NCBI RefSeq assembly: GCF_000003815.2
Contig: NC_049993.1
Coordinates: forward strand, 14,336,745 to 14,400,744
Length of the DNA stretch: 64,000 nt
Direction of reading: 5' to 3'
Source of the DNA: Branchiostoma floridae
Lineage: Eukaryota; Chordata; Leptocardii; Amphioxiformes; Branchiostomatidae
Shown: positions 22,823-34,737 of the stretch, piece after piece
How positions within the stretch are numbered: position 1 is the stretch's first letter
Layout: every line of letters begins with the position of its first letter
The notes under the pieces: generated by a model
Told to the model about the DNA's origin: nothing
The model's database searches: none
The model's input: only the letters and a program-made list of their open reading frames with translations
Program-made: the position numbers and the translations under genes

Positions 22823-23225
22823 GACGAGACTACCTACCTACTATACCTAGCAAAACGTACTGTTTAGAATATTATCTAAATGCTGTCTGCAATTAAAATA
22901 TCCTCAATCCATTTTAAAATTAACATACATATTTCTATTGCATTGTATATATTTTATGCAGAACAACACTCACAAATTGCATTGATATTTTTTGCCAAAT
23001 AACGACGAGACTACCTACCTACTATGTCCAGAAAAACGTATTGTTTAGAATATTGTCTAAATGCTGTCTTCAATGAAAATAACCCAAATCCTTTTTCATA
23101 TATACATGTACCTCTATTGCATTATATATATATTTTTTTTTTCAGAACAAAACTCATAAATTGCATTGATTGGTCAAATGAAGACGAGACGACCTACCTA
23201 CTATATCCAGGAAAACGTATTGTTC
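22823..23225. repeat. Tandem triplication of the exon-2 splice-donor region (period 179-181 bp)
   Basis: Three direct copies start at 22823, 23004 and 23183. The first two are full units of about 180 bp; the third is the 43-bp partial unit that forms the real end and donor of exon 2. All keep the GACGAGAC-(T/G)ACCTACCTACTAT block, so in gene orientation each carries an identical GTAGGT donor (GT at 23197, 23018 and 22837). The full copies also share the following 140 bp with point differences and small indels. The extra donors lie 179 and 360 nt into intron 2. Confidence 0.85.
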
Positions 23226-23536
23226 CTCCTGACCAATCGTATCGATCAGCACGGTCATGACGTAATGCCCCTCGTCAGCCTCGTTAATTTTCCTGATGGT
23301 GAGAGATCCGTTCGGATGCAGCTCTGCTCGGCCCTTTAACGGCCCCAGAGCGAGAGAAGTCCGACTCACGGGAGTGTATATGTAGACAGGAACTCTTCTG
23401 CCCTCTATGTCTTGGTCTAGTTTGTTCCATGTTAGAACTATGATGTCCTTGTCGCTGTCGTAGCTAGCGGGGAAGGTGACTGTGTCTCCGACCATTCCAT
23501 GCACGGTGACTGACATGAATTTGTTGCTGAAGACAG
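23198..23536 (-). CDS. Exon 2 of hepaCAM-like Ig gene: V-like Ig domain lacking canonical cysteines
   Basis: Seen: 339 nt (113 codons) between an acceptor (TTCTTCCACAG) and a donor (GTAG|GTAGGT), phase 1 at both ends. The translation is a V-set Ig fold: VTVHGMVGDTVTFPASYDS (A to B strands), VLTWNK (C-strand Trp), then NGSLTIRKINEADEGHYVMT (E-F strands with the DEGxY signature). The B-strand cysteine position is Ala and the F-strand position after Tyr is Met, so the usual intradomain disulfide cannot form. Family knowledge: hepaCAM and some CD2/SLAM and CEACAM N-terminal V domains lack this disulfide, and the HG-VG, NGSL and ADEG-Y pattern fits hepaCAM best. One N-glycosylation sequon (NGS) is present. 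Inferred role: outermost adhesive domain. The donor end is tandemly triplicated in the adjacent intron. Confidence 0.85.
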
Positions 23537-23589
23537 CTGTGGAAGAAAAAATGCAACATTATCGTCACAACAAATGTATATTTATATTG

Positions 23590-23700
23590 TATATTTATGT
23601 ATGTGGTCCCACCTATCAGGCTAGCTGCATACGTGCCCACTTTGTATTGACCACGTGCACGTTGGAAACTGAATAAAGTTAAGTAAAGTAAAGTCACAAC
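23590..23700 (+). mobile_element. LINE-like 3' tail
   Basis: CACGTGCACGTTGGAAACTG followed by AATAAAGTTAAGTAAAGTAAAG looks like a retrotransposon 3' end with a short tail repeat. It lies about 55 bp from the acceptor of the V-like Ig exon. No coding sequence remains. Confidence 0.4.
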
Positions 23701-23744
23701 ATGACATTATGAAAAACACAACGCTTAGATGCTAAGGACATCCT

Positions 23745-23960
23745 GTCATTGGGCTTTGTGGCGTGGCATCTAAAGGCTTGGAGTTTGAATTTGGATCCTT
23801 GAGATGCTCTAGTATTGCGCCAATAGAAAGGTACTCTACACATTTTTTTCCATTCGACTCAGGTGGGAACTTGTACCTAGCTACTATTGGGGACGTCCTC
23901 TAAGATGGGACATAAAAATGAAGGCCCCATGATTCAGTGTAGCTAAACATCTAGCACGAC
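23745..23960 (+). mobile_element. SINE family B, badly decayed
   Basis: GGAGTTTGAATTTGGATCCTT stands where the B box is expected, followed by GGTACTCTACAC and CATTCGACTCAGGTGG, which align with the copy at 58.7 kb (GGCACTTTACAC ... GGACTCAGGTGA). Confidence 0.5.
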
Positions 23961-26900
23961 AAATAGCCCACCACATTTATCGAAGCGATTTAAGGGTCCA
24001 TTCTGGTGTCAGTGGATCATAATTTACAGTATGCTATAGAGGTTATCAGATTAGAGATGATACAGTCACAAATGTGGTAAATACCAACGAATATATGAAG
24101 AGTTGAACAATAAAAGGCATCGGTTGCTTTCAAAAATATTATAACCTGATTTCTTTGAGTTTTTTGCAATTTGTACAGTGCATTATGTGCGTAGATGCCT
24201 ATTCTTAATCGATGAAAATGTCATCAACATTTCTATAGATGCCAGTTCCATCGGTATCCTCCCAACAGTACTAATGAAGTTCACACAAAAGCTTTATACA
24301 TATTCACGGTGACGTCTCCCTTGCAAATGGAACCATTTGTATTCCATGAAGATTACGATGTCTATGGTACCAGAATTTTTCCCCGACCCCGGGCCAAGAC
24401 GATACAATGGAAACCTATTCCAGTCAATAGCTGTCGATTTAGATATAATGCTGTATTTAAGGTAAGCCCCGGGTAACCAAGTTGGCTTGCATTTTTTCAA
24501 CCTTTATTAATATTCACATAACAGTGTACAAACATCATAATACACACCTTACAATACATAAAAAGCAATAGTGATCAAGTTCATGAGGTTACAAAGATTG
24601 TGTCTATTTCTATAGTGTTATTTAACCTGTTTCTAAAATACGCAAAATTTTACGTTTTTAACAAAACATAGATAGATACAGTATACAATGTGGAAGTGTG
24701 GTGCTGGTAGTAGGATGGCAGTCTTTAATTACACCGTACCTAATTGTATTTTTATCTTGTACCAGGTCTTGGCTGGTGCACCATTTCCACCAGACACATA
24801 ACTGTTCTTTTATTTAATAACATAAAAAAAGAAACTGTACATTGTTTCCGTCATTCCACAGACGTCAATGTATGGAATAATGGTAGTCCCGACCATCTCA
24901 TCGTTCCATAATAGCATGACTATGGCCGTTTTCAAGGCAATGCCTCAGCATGAGAACTACCGAACCTGGTAGGCGGTAACTACCCAATAGCCATAAAGTC
25001 TCAACGAGGTGGTGAGTGGAGGACACAAATAACACTTCGTCTTCTCACCCTTTTAAGGTTAAAGCCTTCAAGATTGCTCTCTTAATTCGCAACTACCGGA
25101 CCAAAGGCAATGGTAATGCGGCCAGCATCTTTGCTGAAATTCACAAGGTGTCATTATGCTTTCCGTTAGATCCTGTCCCTTTTCGGATCTCCTCCCTATC
25201 AAAGAGGGATCAGGAGAGACTATCTATGAGGTGGTAGGAACATTGCAAGGATATAAGTCTCTAGAGGTGATACTCCTATGCATAGGAATCCATTGCATGT
25301 GCCTTTGAGAAATGACATCTATCGCCCAAGGGTATAATGGCTGGATAGGGTCTTTTTGAAAATGGCAATTCTTCAAGACTAGGATCCGTCTGTGCAGCTC
25401 TTTACTCAAGGGGCCTGTCTTGACATCTCCCAGACGCCCTGCTGCTTGGCTGAATAGATCTTCGGCATTAACCCGCGACGTCTTGTCAAGGAAGGCATCA
25501 AGGAGATATTGGTGATAACACGCCCGTGACATTTTCCTCGGCTTGCCAGAAAGAGAATGAGCGGCGCGTCGTCTCGAATATCACAGGCAAAATCATTTTT
25601 GTTTGTTTTTTGTTTCCTTTTTTTAATAGTTTCAATAGTAGTTTTATTCAGGAAATCAGCATCGCAGCGTGTACAAAACAAGCTGAATAACACGGATTTA
25701 CACAATTGTTGTACGGCAAATACAAAATAGATATAAAAAAATATAACAATTACAGAAAATGAGGAAGAAACACACTAATTTTATTGAAAAAGTACATGTA
25801 ATGATACCAATAAAAGTGACGGCAGACGGAAGTTGGACGAAGTGACGGCAGACTCAAGTTGTAATCAACTCATTTTAACGCCGCCACTTGTAAATGAATT
25901 GAAAATGATATATTACACAGGACTGTAATAAGCACATAATTAAATAAGAATATATATACGTGAAAATATACAATAGTGAGCATGAGTCACCCCCCTTATC
26001 GTTAGAAAAAAATAGAATAATGCCTGAGCTTCTAAACGATTTGAAGTAATGATATAAACTTGTAAAGAACAAAAAGGACTGCCACATAAAATCAGCATTT
26101 ATTTGGCACTGTTTGCAAGGGTATCAAAATCAACTAAGCTTTGAATTATCCCAGAAGCTGTTCTGTCCCAGAAAGTCATTTGCAAAACGGTAGACAGGAA
26201 CGATTGAATTGATTAACGAGATAGACCCTCCATTTTAAGGCTCATTAATGACTGCATATAATCAGGAGAGTTTAGGCAGGTGTCAAGCTAGGGTGATTGA
26301 TGGATCAAAGATTTCAACGACACGCTGCTTATGCCATGGATTAGACATCAGTGGCAACCGATAATCTTAAACAACGATCTATATTCCTTTGATGCTTATG
26401 GCAGAGTACTGCACTTCTTCTAACCCTCTTTTTTTCCGGGAGAAATGATTAAACTTGATCAAATTACCGCATTTTCATTAGTACACGGTGGAATTTGTCA
26501 ACGAGGCGCGACAAGAATGCAAATTAGTCATCCTATAAACCGTGCGATTGGCTGGAAAACTAATTCCACTGCCTCGCTGGTTGAGGACAGGCGGCAAGCG
26601 ATGAGTAAAGGTCTTACCGTATCAGCAGAATGACAGCTCATCTCTCGCGCTTACACCGTTCCTGACCTTCGCTCTAGACTAATCTAAAGCGCGAGTGATT
26701 GAGCTTTTCAGTTGGCGCACAGTTGCCTTTATTCCTAGATATCCTTTTGAAAGATTCACCGTCATCTTTGAAAATGTATTCTCATCACCCTTTCTGCTGG
26801 CGCCGGCAACAGATCTTGAGAAGGTACCAAATCAAAGGCGCTAATAATAATAGAGTGGCACGCTAAGCCGAATAAGTGATGTCTTATGCCAGGTACCTGC

Positions 26901-28409
26901 CTGGGAAAGTACTGCTCGTCTAGACCGAGTAAGACTCTAAGAGTAAATTCTGATAAAGATGGATGGGACATTTCTTCCGAACAGATTAGTGGCATCCGAG
27001 ATGGAAATGTAATATCCTCCACTTGTGAACTGTTATTTTTCAATAACGATGTTAAAATCCATCATTGCAAGTGCCGTGCCGCGAGGTGAAAAAGAAGAAC
27101 ATAAATCACGCAAAACTAGTGTAGATTCACAAACATAGCTCATATAGCAGGTTGGAAACATCAGGCTTTGGCAATCATTTGGAAAAGTATCCGTTTTATT
27201 GACCCTAATTCCTTTAAATCAAGATCCAATCAAATGAAGAGGATATTCTTTGGTATCCAATGGATGACACGGAAAGTAAACTAGATTTGCAAACGCTCTC
27301 AGGATTGATTGACGATAGCCGAGAAGCAATTTTACGGGCCCGGGGAGAACAGGCTTCTCTGTTCATTATCAGCGACCTTTCCAAGAGCCCCTATGATAGG
27401 ACGGCCCACCAACAGGCCTACTAATTATATACAGAAGTAATTGAGAAACCCTTGTAATTAATTGCTCTCCTCCCAACGTTATTCATAACCTTAAAGCTCT
27501 ATCAGTATATACCGCCACAGGATATATTAATCAAGCTATGATATATCATATCTCTTGTAAACTTTTTTTATATCAGCGCAACCATGCTGTTTCAAATTGA
27601 TGCGTTGCCTTGAAAATCCAGTCAGATACGGGGTGTTGTCTAATCCTGGTGTCGATTCGGCAACTGTTTTTCGCTGATCTTTTAAGACCAGAGATAAACT
27701 TGCCCCCGACCCGAGCAAGATCCAGCTTGACAGGATACTTTATTTTCTCGACTGGTAGGTTACCGTGACTAATCACCCCTGTCAGGACCTTATGGATACC
27801 TAGATCCAGAGCAGGAAAAAGAACTGCGTAGCCATCACGAGCTGCATTACCCTCCATCTAAAAACATTTCCCCCCTGGTGTTGCAGAGGTCCCTGAGTGT
27901 TTCTCACACGCATTTTCTGAGTCGGTTATCGGAAAAGTTGCATGGGCAAATCCGGTGCAATTAGATACACGCTAGAGCAGGCAGTGTATGGCTTCTAGCG
28001 TCACCATTATTGAGGGGCTCTGTACATGTAACTCTAAGGCTGTAGCTGCCTATAGCTAACAGATGGATGGAACGCACGACTGACCCGCTCACAGAGTGTG
28101 GAACTGCGTTTATAAGCAAACAGCGCACCTTCCGCTCCAAGAAGTCGAAAAATTTTGAAAGTGGTTTCTGGTTAGTTATTTAATATGCGATAAATATTTA
28201 GTGTATTCATGGTGCTAGTCTTTGAAACCCTAATACCAATTCATTGTTTGAAGTTCTCATGAAACATAATATTTATTGCTTGCTTTGTAGCGTCATAAAC
28301 GTTTGTCTGTAAACAAAGTCTGCCATTGACATGACTACCCTTTAGCCTCACGATACTGAATACAAAGCATCAGAAGAAACGACATTGGTGTTTATAAAGT
28401 GTTACTTAC

Positions 28410-28476
28410 CTGGCACAAGGTGTAGGATAAGGAGTGCTACAGCCAACCCCTCCTCTTTAGCCGCCGTGTCTTTCAT
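28410..28476 (-). CDS. Exon 1 of hepaCAM-like Ig gene: start codon and signal peptide
   Basis: Seen: on the minus strand an ATG at 28476 opens 22 codons beginning MKDTAAKEEGLAVALLILHL, a charged start followed by a hydrophobic core, as in a secretory signal peptide. The exon ends at a strong donor, CAG|GTAAGTAA, in phase 1. An in-frame TGA lies upstream with no earlier in-frame ATG, which decides the start. A possible acceptor (pyrimidine-rich, ending GTGCAG) at about 28547 suggests this exon could begin with 5' UTR after an upstream non-coding exon. Joined in phase 1 to the Ig exon at 23536, the split codon gives Ala right after the hydrophobic core, a plausible signal-peptidase site. Role (inferred): directs the Ig protein into the secretory pathway. 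The match of phase, hydrophobic core and donor makes this a good call, but it lacks transcript support. Confidence 0.72.
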
Positions 28477-28720
28477 GTCTTCTTCACGCGCTCTGTCTGG
28501 AACTGCTCTGTATGTTCATCACATCAGCGTCATTCCCATTATCAACCTGCACGGGACAAAACACCACCGTCACATCGACACCGCTTATACGGAGGGTGGG
28601 GCGATCGCAACCGCCTTTCATGTCTCTACCCAGCCCGCGAACGCGCCGTTATGAAAAGAAAGGTGGCAGAATACATCAGTGGCGTAATATTGCCTTGGCG
28701 TGTCTGGGACGATCCAGGAA
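28477..28720 (-). promoter_or_regulatory. Probable 5' UTR/promoter side of the hepaCAM-like gene
   Basis: This block directly upstream of the signal-peptide exon is richer in CpG than its surroundings, with several GCG/CGC runs around 28,590-28,650. In gene orientation it holds a TATAAG at 28590-28585 and several short upstream ATGs, one of them a four-codon reading frame ending in TGA. Whether transcription starts here or further right across a 5' intron cannot be told from sequence. Confidence is low because only base composition and position support it. Confidence 0.3.
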
Positions 28721-31700
28721 CATGCCATTACTTTGCGAGGGGGTGGGTTATCTGGGGTTTATCAACCGGAGGAAACCGATATGACACGCCGTACATGTGA
28801 ACATCAGACAGGCAGATACGTGGATGATTATATTTTAAGTAGACAGTACGTGAGTTGATATTCTCGCTGGCTGCTCACTGAATATTAGCCAATATCGTGT
28901 TCTTTGGCAAAGGTGACATGCCTCGCACGGGTTCATAGTCAAACTGGCAAACTGAGACCGAAAGGTCGTATATTAAATATGCAGGGAGCACCAGGGACCT
29001 ATTCGGCGAATGAAAACCATTACGTCTCCTGCTGGATGAAATGGTTGGTCACTTTCACGGGTATGCGTATCCGAGAATATGCTAGACGTGTGCAATAAGA
29101 AAAAAAAACACACACAAACACACGATAATTTACGGCGCCAAGCTTCCTGGATAAATTCCACAGAAGAGACCGGATCAAATGACTTTTTAGAAACCAACTG
29201 CGTGTAGGTAACACCGACATTGATTTTCTTGATTGCTTTGCAGAGTACGGCAAGCGAATTCCTGGAAGGGTATATACCACGCAGCATCTAATGAAAAAAG
29301 ACTATTTATGTTGAAAACAAATAACCTGACCAACACATGGAATTCCCGTATCTAGATGAAAAATTGGGACCAGGGAAAATCTATCTAGAGGATGTATGAA
29401 GGAAGCTCATCTGTTGGAAACACTCTCTCTAGCCTTGTAGTCCGAGAAAGGGCATTAAATCCCCCTGTGTCGGGCTGCGAATGGGCAATGAATTACGTTT
29501 CGATTTCTCATCACACAGTGGGGTACGCTGCGTTAATAGTGCGGTTATTAAAGGTGCACATTCAGTTTTGGTCCAGATGGTATGTCAATAGCCATCAGGA
29601 TGAATCAAATCGTTGGGCACGGGGAAACGAAATTGCACTGGCGCGACCAAAAAATCAGGGAGCAACGTTTTAGGACCACGTTATGAGCCTCAAAGAGAGC
29701 ATAGTGGCTTTTTAATATCATGGCCTTGGACGCCAATGTTTTGTAATGGGCTATTGTCATTACTGAGTATGAAATGTACAAATGGTAAGACCGTATCGTA
29801 ATGGTAAGATCGAGACAGACAATCCCTGTTTATTATCATGTGAACTGTTCTACTAGCTAGGTCCACAAATTTGGACTAGTACAAAGCAGACTTAGGCTTA
29901 GCAACAAATGATTTTTCATCTACTTTCGTTCATTTAACGTTTATTTGTAGAAACGTAATAAACATATATATGAAAACAACAGTGCCACCCATTAGTTTCA
30001 AAACATTGCAATTTAATAAAGGTAAAATATAAAGAAGAAAAATCTACCAGACGCTACTCAACAAAACGTTAAATGCTTCACAGGGATTGTTTTTTCTTCT
30101 TTTATGATTTCTTGATTTCGAAGTTATGGACCATTCCACTAGAGTCTGTGACCGCGATACGCCTGGGGAGCAGCCAACTTTGACAAAATATTCTAGAAAA
30201 TTTCCAAGGTAGAAAAGGAAGTTGTTTACTTTTTTTTCTTTCATATGTTGTTGTCTTCTAGATGAAACTTAACACGTAGCATCATGTTGTAAGTATAATA
30301 TGAAGAGTCACACAAATACAATTTCCTTTGTACTACAGGTGCAGCTTATCGATAGCCGTTTACTGGAAATGGGTTGTTTCGAGTTTCATCAATCGCCAGT
30401 ACAGTATATAGTAAGAAAAGGAAACTCAACGAACTAAAATGCTTCTATCTCTATTGAACAAGAGTGGTGAATGCCTTGTGACCTGATTCCTCAACGATAT
30501 TTTTAACATTTTTACGCTTCGTGCGTTCAATGTCTTTCAAGCATACATTTTGTATATTGCATGATATCATCAAAGGTACAAATAAGACTGAGTTAGTGGC
30601 AAAGGCACAGTACGATCGCATTAGGCGAAAATCGATCGGACGAAGATTCTGCGGCAATCGCCCGAACCTCGCTTATAATGATGTCCATTTGGAATCCCCA
30701 CTTTGTAATGGCCCCGAATGTGGCACAAATTTTGCAAATATTTCATTCCGGCTGGTTCTGCTTGACTTCTGCTAATTCGGTTTCAGTGTGAATGTCCTAT
30801 AAGTGACACCGTCTTCACTTATGTTGAAACTGACCCTCTAGGGATAGACAAAAAGACTACATCATGACAAATTTATCTTTTGAAAGTGTAGAGGTTTTTG
30901 TCTTCTAGGGTACATATCGAGTGGCAGCTTGTTACACAGCTTTTAGTGTGATACCAAGAAGAGACCTCGTACTGCCTAACATACATGCAGATGTTAAGTG
31001 CCTGAACGGCAATGGGATGGAGGTCTCGGCTTTTTAGGATACGCGGGTGGTAAAAAAAAGATACCAGTCATCACTGGCGTCTTTTTAAATTTGTATGTTG
31101 TTTTCTACCTTCAATTTTTACATTTTCTAGATAAGCTCGTAGTTAGAATTGAGCGAAAAGAACAAAATAAGATAAAAAAACATATACCACGGTTCCAAAT
31201 AATACTGTAGCATGTACTTTGTGTAATATATGTTACCATACATTGCATCATGTACAATTGCCATGCAATGAAGTTCCTCCCTATGAATGAAAAATAATTT
31301 TAATCTGAATAAAGTTTGCACAAATTAAATATACAGGCATGTAAATCAAAGATGATTAATGAATAATCTAGAAAGAGGTCAAAGAAATGTTGAAAATATG
31401 AAATTCATAAATATTTCTTTTTATAAAGAGCACACAAACTATATAGGTTTGATGGAGACCTTGATTGTGCATTGTCATCCATAAAATTTACTTGCTGTGG
31501 CCTTATGGTAGCAACTCGACGTACACTACGTCACTTTGTCGATATCATCTATCCCCGTCAGTCAAAAGTAATATGCAACATAATGAGAAAGTAACCCGCC
31601 TAGGTCGGGCTAAGCCTCAGTAATAATGCTTCAAATTGGGCGTCTGATACACGGAGATGACGATGTTACAGTTGATTTAGTGCTGGCGACGTCAGTGTAA

Positions 31701-32043
31701 ATGCTTCGATAAAGACTGCTTTGAAGAACAGGTTTATAAGATTCTAAACACCTTGTGGTTATGAAAACCCATAGAATGTAGATTTGAATGTATGTTCTAT
31801 CATATACTAGTATCTGTAGTCTATAAAGAGCTATGCATAGTTCCACAACATATACAGAAGTGTTAATAAATTTCTATTTAATGTGACACCAAAAAATGCA
31901 TAATGTTTATAAAAATGCATAAACCTTTCTTGTAAGCCTAAGCTATCTTTTCATCATCATTGACGAAGTCTCGCTTTTGCAGTGTCTGCCACAGATACTA
32001 GACTACTAAACCCTAGACCAAGATAAACGAAATATGAGCGATC
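28721..32043. other. Non-coding stretch upstream of the hepaCAM-like gene
   Basis: No exon with convincing splice sites and no well-defined repeat was found. The blocks 29.39-29.70 kb and 30.60-30.75 kb are less AT-rich and non-repetitive and would be the first places to look for conserved regulatory sequence. A polyadenylation-like AATAAAG in 31.3 kb may be a retrotransposon tail. Confidence 0.4.
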
Positions 32044-32111
32044 GTTTGACCAGTGAGTGAGTTTGGCCCGTGAGTGAGTTTGGCCAGTGAGTGAGTTTGG
32101 CCAGTGGCACT
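32044..32111. repeat. 17-bp tandem repeat, four copies
   Basis: Unit GTTTGGCCAGTGAGTGA repeats four times with three changes in total. It explains the SLTGQT-type repeated peptide in the minus-strand frame. Confidence 0.9.
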
Positions 32112-32820
32112 GGAAATAACTTATTTATGACATACAGTTTAATCCGCGGCCAATTTGTTGCCCATAAAATCCTTTGTAAGACCAACATTTCCTTAAACAG
32201 ACAAGACATATTTTCGTCAATGTAATGCATATATATCTTAATTTTCCCTTCATACTATAATGCATAAAGTAGAATATCAAAATGTACTTTACGCAAGATA
32301 ACAATTTGTCGATCAATCGGATGGGATTTGGAAACAGACGTTTAAGACAGTATTCGCCGTCTTTCTTGAGCGGCTGGAGGAATGGAGTTAACAGCTTTTA
32401 ACAGAAATTGATATATTAATGAATCGAAGACAATTTAATTATAAAACGAAGTAAATACAATTTTGTGGGTCAATAAGTCAATTAGCTCCTGATATTTGAG
32501 TACAGGAACTAATCTTGTCTCTCAAGGTGGTAGAGCGAGGTACAGGTGCTAGAGAGTTGGACGCTTAAGACACCTTACCTGTTGAGGGTGAGATTCTTCA
32601 TCCTCTCATGTATTGCCTATATAAATGTAAATGTCTTTTTTATGGTTGGTAATTGTAGCTATGTATACTTTCATGGTACCAAGTGAAGTAAAATGATAAA
32701 GTAAAGCAGTGAAATTTTAATGTTTAAAATACCAAAGCATACGATACATTTCAGTTGGTTCAACTTTATCGAAGCAATTTGCATGGTTTGTAGTCATCAT
32801 TTTGACCATTTGTTTTCTGT

Positions 32821-33787
32821 TTAACCCTCAAACCACCGTAGCTTTTTTGTGACGTAGATTACCGTATGGGGTCAAAACTGACCCCAAAACGTTTTGTACA
32901 AATACAGTTTTTTGTGTGAATCTTTTTGTGATTTGTATATATGTGTAGTTTCATTAATCTATTTGGGACAGTCTGGCATGATTAGGTGAGAATACTTCTA
33001 GCTCATTATCATAATTTATGCAAAAGATCATGAGGACCACATTTTGCGAAAACGCTATTCAGACCGGGAAGGAGGTTTTTGATGCCTGTACCAGCTTCAA
33101 TGCCATATGTCGCCTGAATGGCTTATGCTACGCCACCAAACTTGGGAACTTTTAAAAAAAAGTTGATAGCAAACATTTTCAGTGAACAAAGTATGTTCAT
33201 CATTTTTTATGTTGCCATGGCAACGGAATTCTGACATAATTATTACCAAATTTTCTAATTTTGTAATAAACATTTAAGTTTTAAGGTTTTCTTGGCAAAT
33301 AACTCTTGTTTATCACATCTTATAAAATGCAACATTAATTTCAGGACTAAATATTCATAAGTTATGCTAATTTGATGACGTCATCAGTCAAAATCCAAGA
33401 TGGCGGCCGATATTACCTACATGACGTCATAATGTCGTCATATGACATGATAATAGCACAAAAGTTCTTACAATAATTTTGGCTAACATGTACATCATTC
33501 TCTAAAAATTTCATGATCCTACGATAAATAATTTAGGTGTGGGTCACAAACGTTTGTATAAAACAATGCTGGGGTCAGTTTTGACCCCACTGGACCATGC
33601 ATAAACTTTTGAGGATAACTTAATCAACAATGAGTCAATCTCGGAAAAAAACGTATAAGAAGTTATAGGACAGATATACAAACAAACTCCTGGAAGGAAA
33701 TTTGTTTTCGACCAGAAATGACATAATGGCACACATATTGATTTACGCCTGGGGTCAGTTTTGACCCCATACGGTGGTTTGAGGGTT
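32821..33787. mobile_element. piggyBac-like MITE P1
   Basis: The left end TTAACCCTCAAACCACCG and right end CGGTGGTTTGAGGG are inverted, CCC...GGG beside TTAA, as in piggyBac. Three copies of the palindrome GGGGTCAAAACTGACCCC (or its complement) lie at 32868, 33571 and 33751. The interior also holds two TGACGTCA sites (33376, 33422) and AAGATGGCGGC (33398). No transposase. It abuts P2 with two extra T at the shared TTAA. Confidence 0.88.
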
Positions 33788-34737
33788 TTAACCCTCATCC
33801 GACCGTTACATTTTTACGACGAATCTGACCGTATGGGGTCATTTTTGACCCCATTTTGTTTTGCTCATAGACATATTTCTGCTGGCTTATTTTGTCATTT
33901 CTATGTATTTACTGTTTCACTAACCTATGAAAAATATTTTGACAAGTTTTGGTGTCAGTAGTTATTACTCATTATCATAATTTATGCAGAAAATGAGGAA
34001 AAACCACATTTGCTCTGAAAATCTACCATACTCAACTTACTTAAACAATGTTTTGTCTTATCAATTTCTAAACAATAATTGTGATAATGCAATAATACCG
34101 ATAGCTTAATAATGTTATTTAACAAGAAAAAAATACAATATTTGTGAAAAGTAACGAATTGATTACTTAATTATGCACCATATTCCGCCATCTAAACACA
34201 TACATACAATAACTCTTGTCGGTTTTCCCGCAAAGATCTTTCTTGTAGGTTCTTTCTGCACATTCTGTCCATATATTGTTTTTTAATTAATTAGAAACAT
34301 TTTCACTTTCATTAGCATAGGTAATTAGTGCGTATTATCATAATTTATGCAGAATGTCGAAAAACTGTGTTTTACACTAAAATACTAAATTTCTTTCAAA
34401 ATATTCGGTGTTTACTCATCTGAGCAACTATAACCTGTTGCTGTAATAGCAATAATGAGGAATGCCTGTTATTTTATTGAAATGTCTTGATATTTATGTA
34501 ATTAATGATTCATAATTGGCTGGGGTCATTTTTGACCCCACCGAACAAGACACAAACTTTCAAGTATAGCTTGTACAATAATGGGCAAAACTCGGCGAAA
34601 AATTGGTAGATGTTGTAAGACATGTATACAAACAAATTCATGGAAGGAATTTTTTCTCTGATGAAGGATGTTGCTATGGCAGATTAAAATATACGCCTGG
34701 GGTCAAAAATGACCCCATACGGTCGGATGAGGGTTAA
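33788..34737. mobile_element. piggyBac-like MITE P2
   Basis: TTAACCCTCATCCGACCG at 33788 and CGGTCGGATGAGGGTTAA ending 34737 are perfect inverted ends with the TTAA at both sides. Three GGGGTCA-TTTT-TGACCCC palindromes lie at 33835, 34522 and 34699, in the same relative places as in P1. It shares internal motifs with P1 (CTCATTATCATAATTTATGC) but is clearly a separate subfamily. Confidence 0.9.

Larger units (their letters stand above)
19219..23197 (-). other. Intron 2 of the hepaCAM-like gene (4.0 kb)
   Basis: It separates the V-like and C2-like Ig exons. It holds a SINE (19.4 kb), a 43-bp tandem repeat (20.7 kb), one complete and one broken MITE (21.9 and 22.7 kb) and the donor triplication (22.8-23.2 kb). 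The remainder (about 19.7-20.6 and 20.9-21.9 kb) is AT-rich with no feature I can name. Short hydrophobic frames around 20.6-21.4 kb on the minus strand are AT-driven and lack splice sites. Confidence 0.6.
23537..28409 (-). other. Intron 1 of the hepaCAM-like gene (4.9 kb), possible regulatory blocks
   Basis: It contains a LINE-like 3' tail (23.6-23.7 kb), a decayed SINE (23.75-23.96 kb) and long stretches with no recognised repeat. The block 26.4-28.0 kb is rich in homeodomain-type TAATTA cores and has an octamer-like ATGCAAAT near 26518. Minus-strand frames of about 90-100 codons at 25.2, 26.8 and 27.6 kb lack convincing splice sites or motifs and are not called as exons. First introns often carry enhancers, but that is only a suggestion here. 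Confidence 0.45.

Noticed and set aside
27573-27857. 94-codon minus-strand frame in intron 1 of the Ig gene
   Set aside because: Begins with ATG and looks protein-like but has no splice sites or motif, and lies inside an intron.
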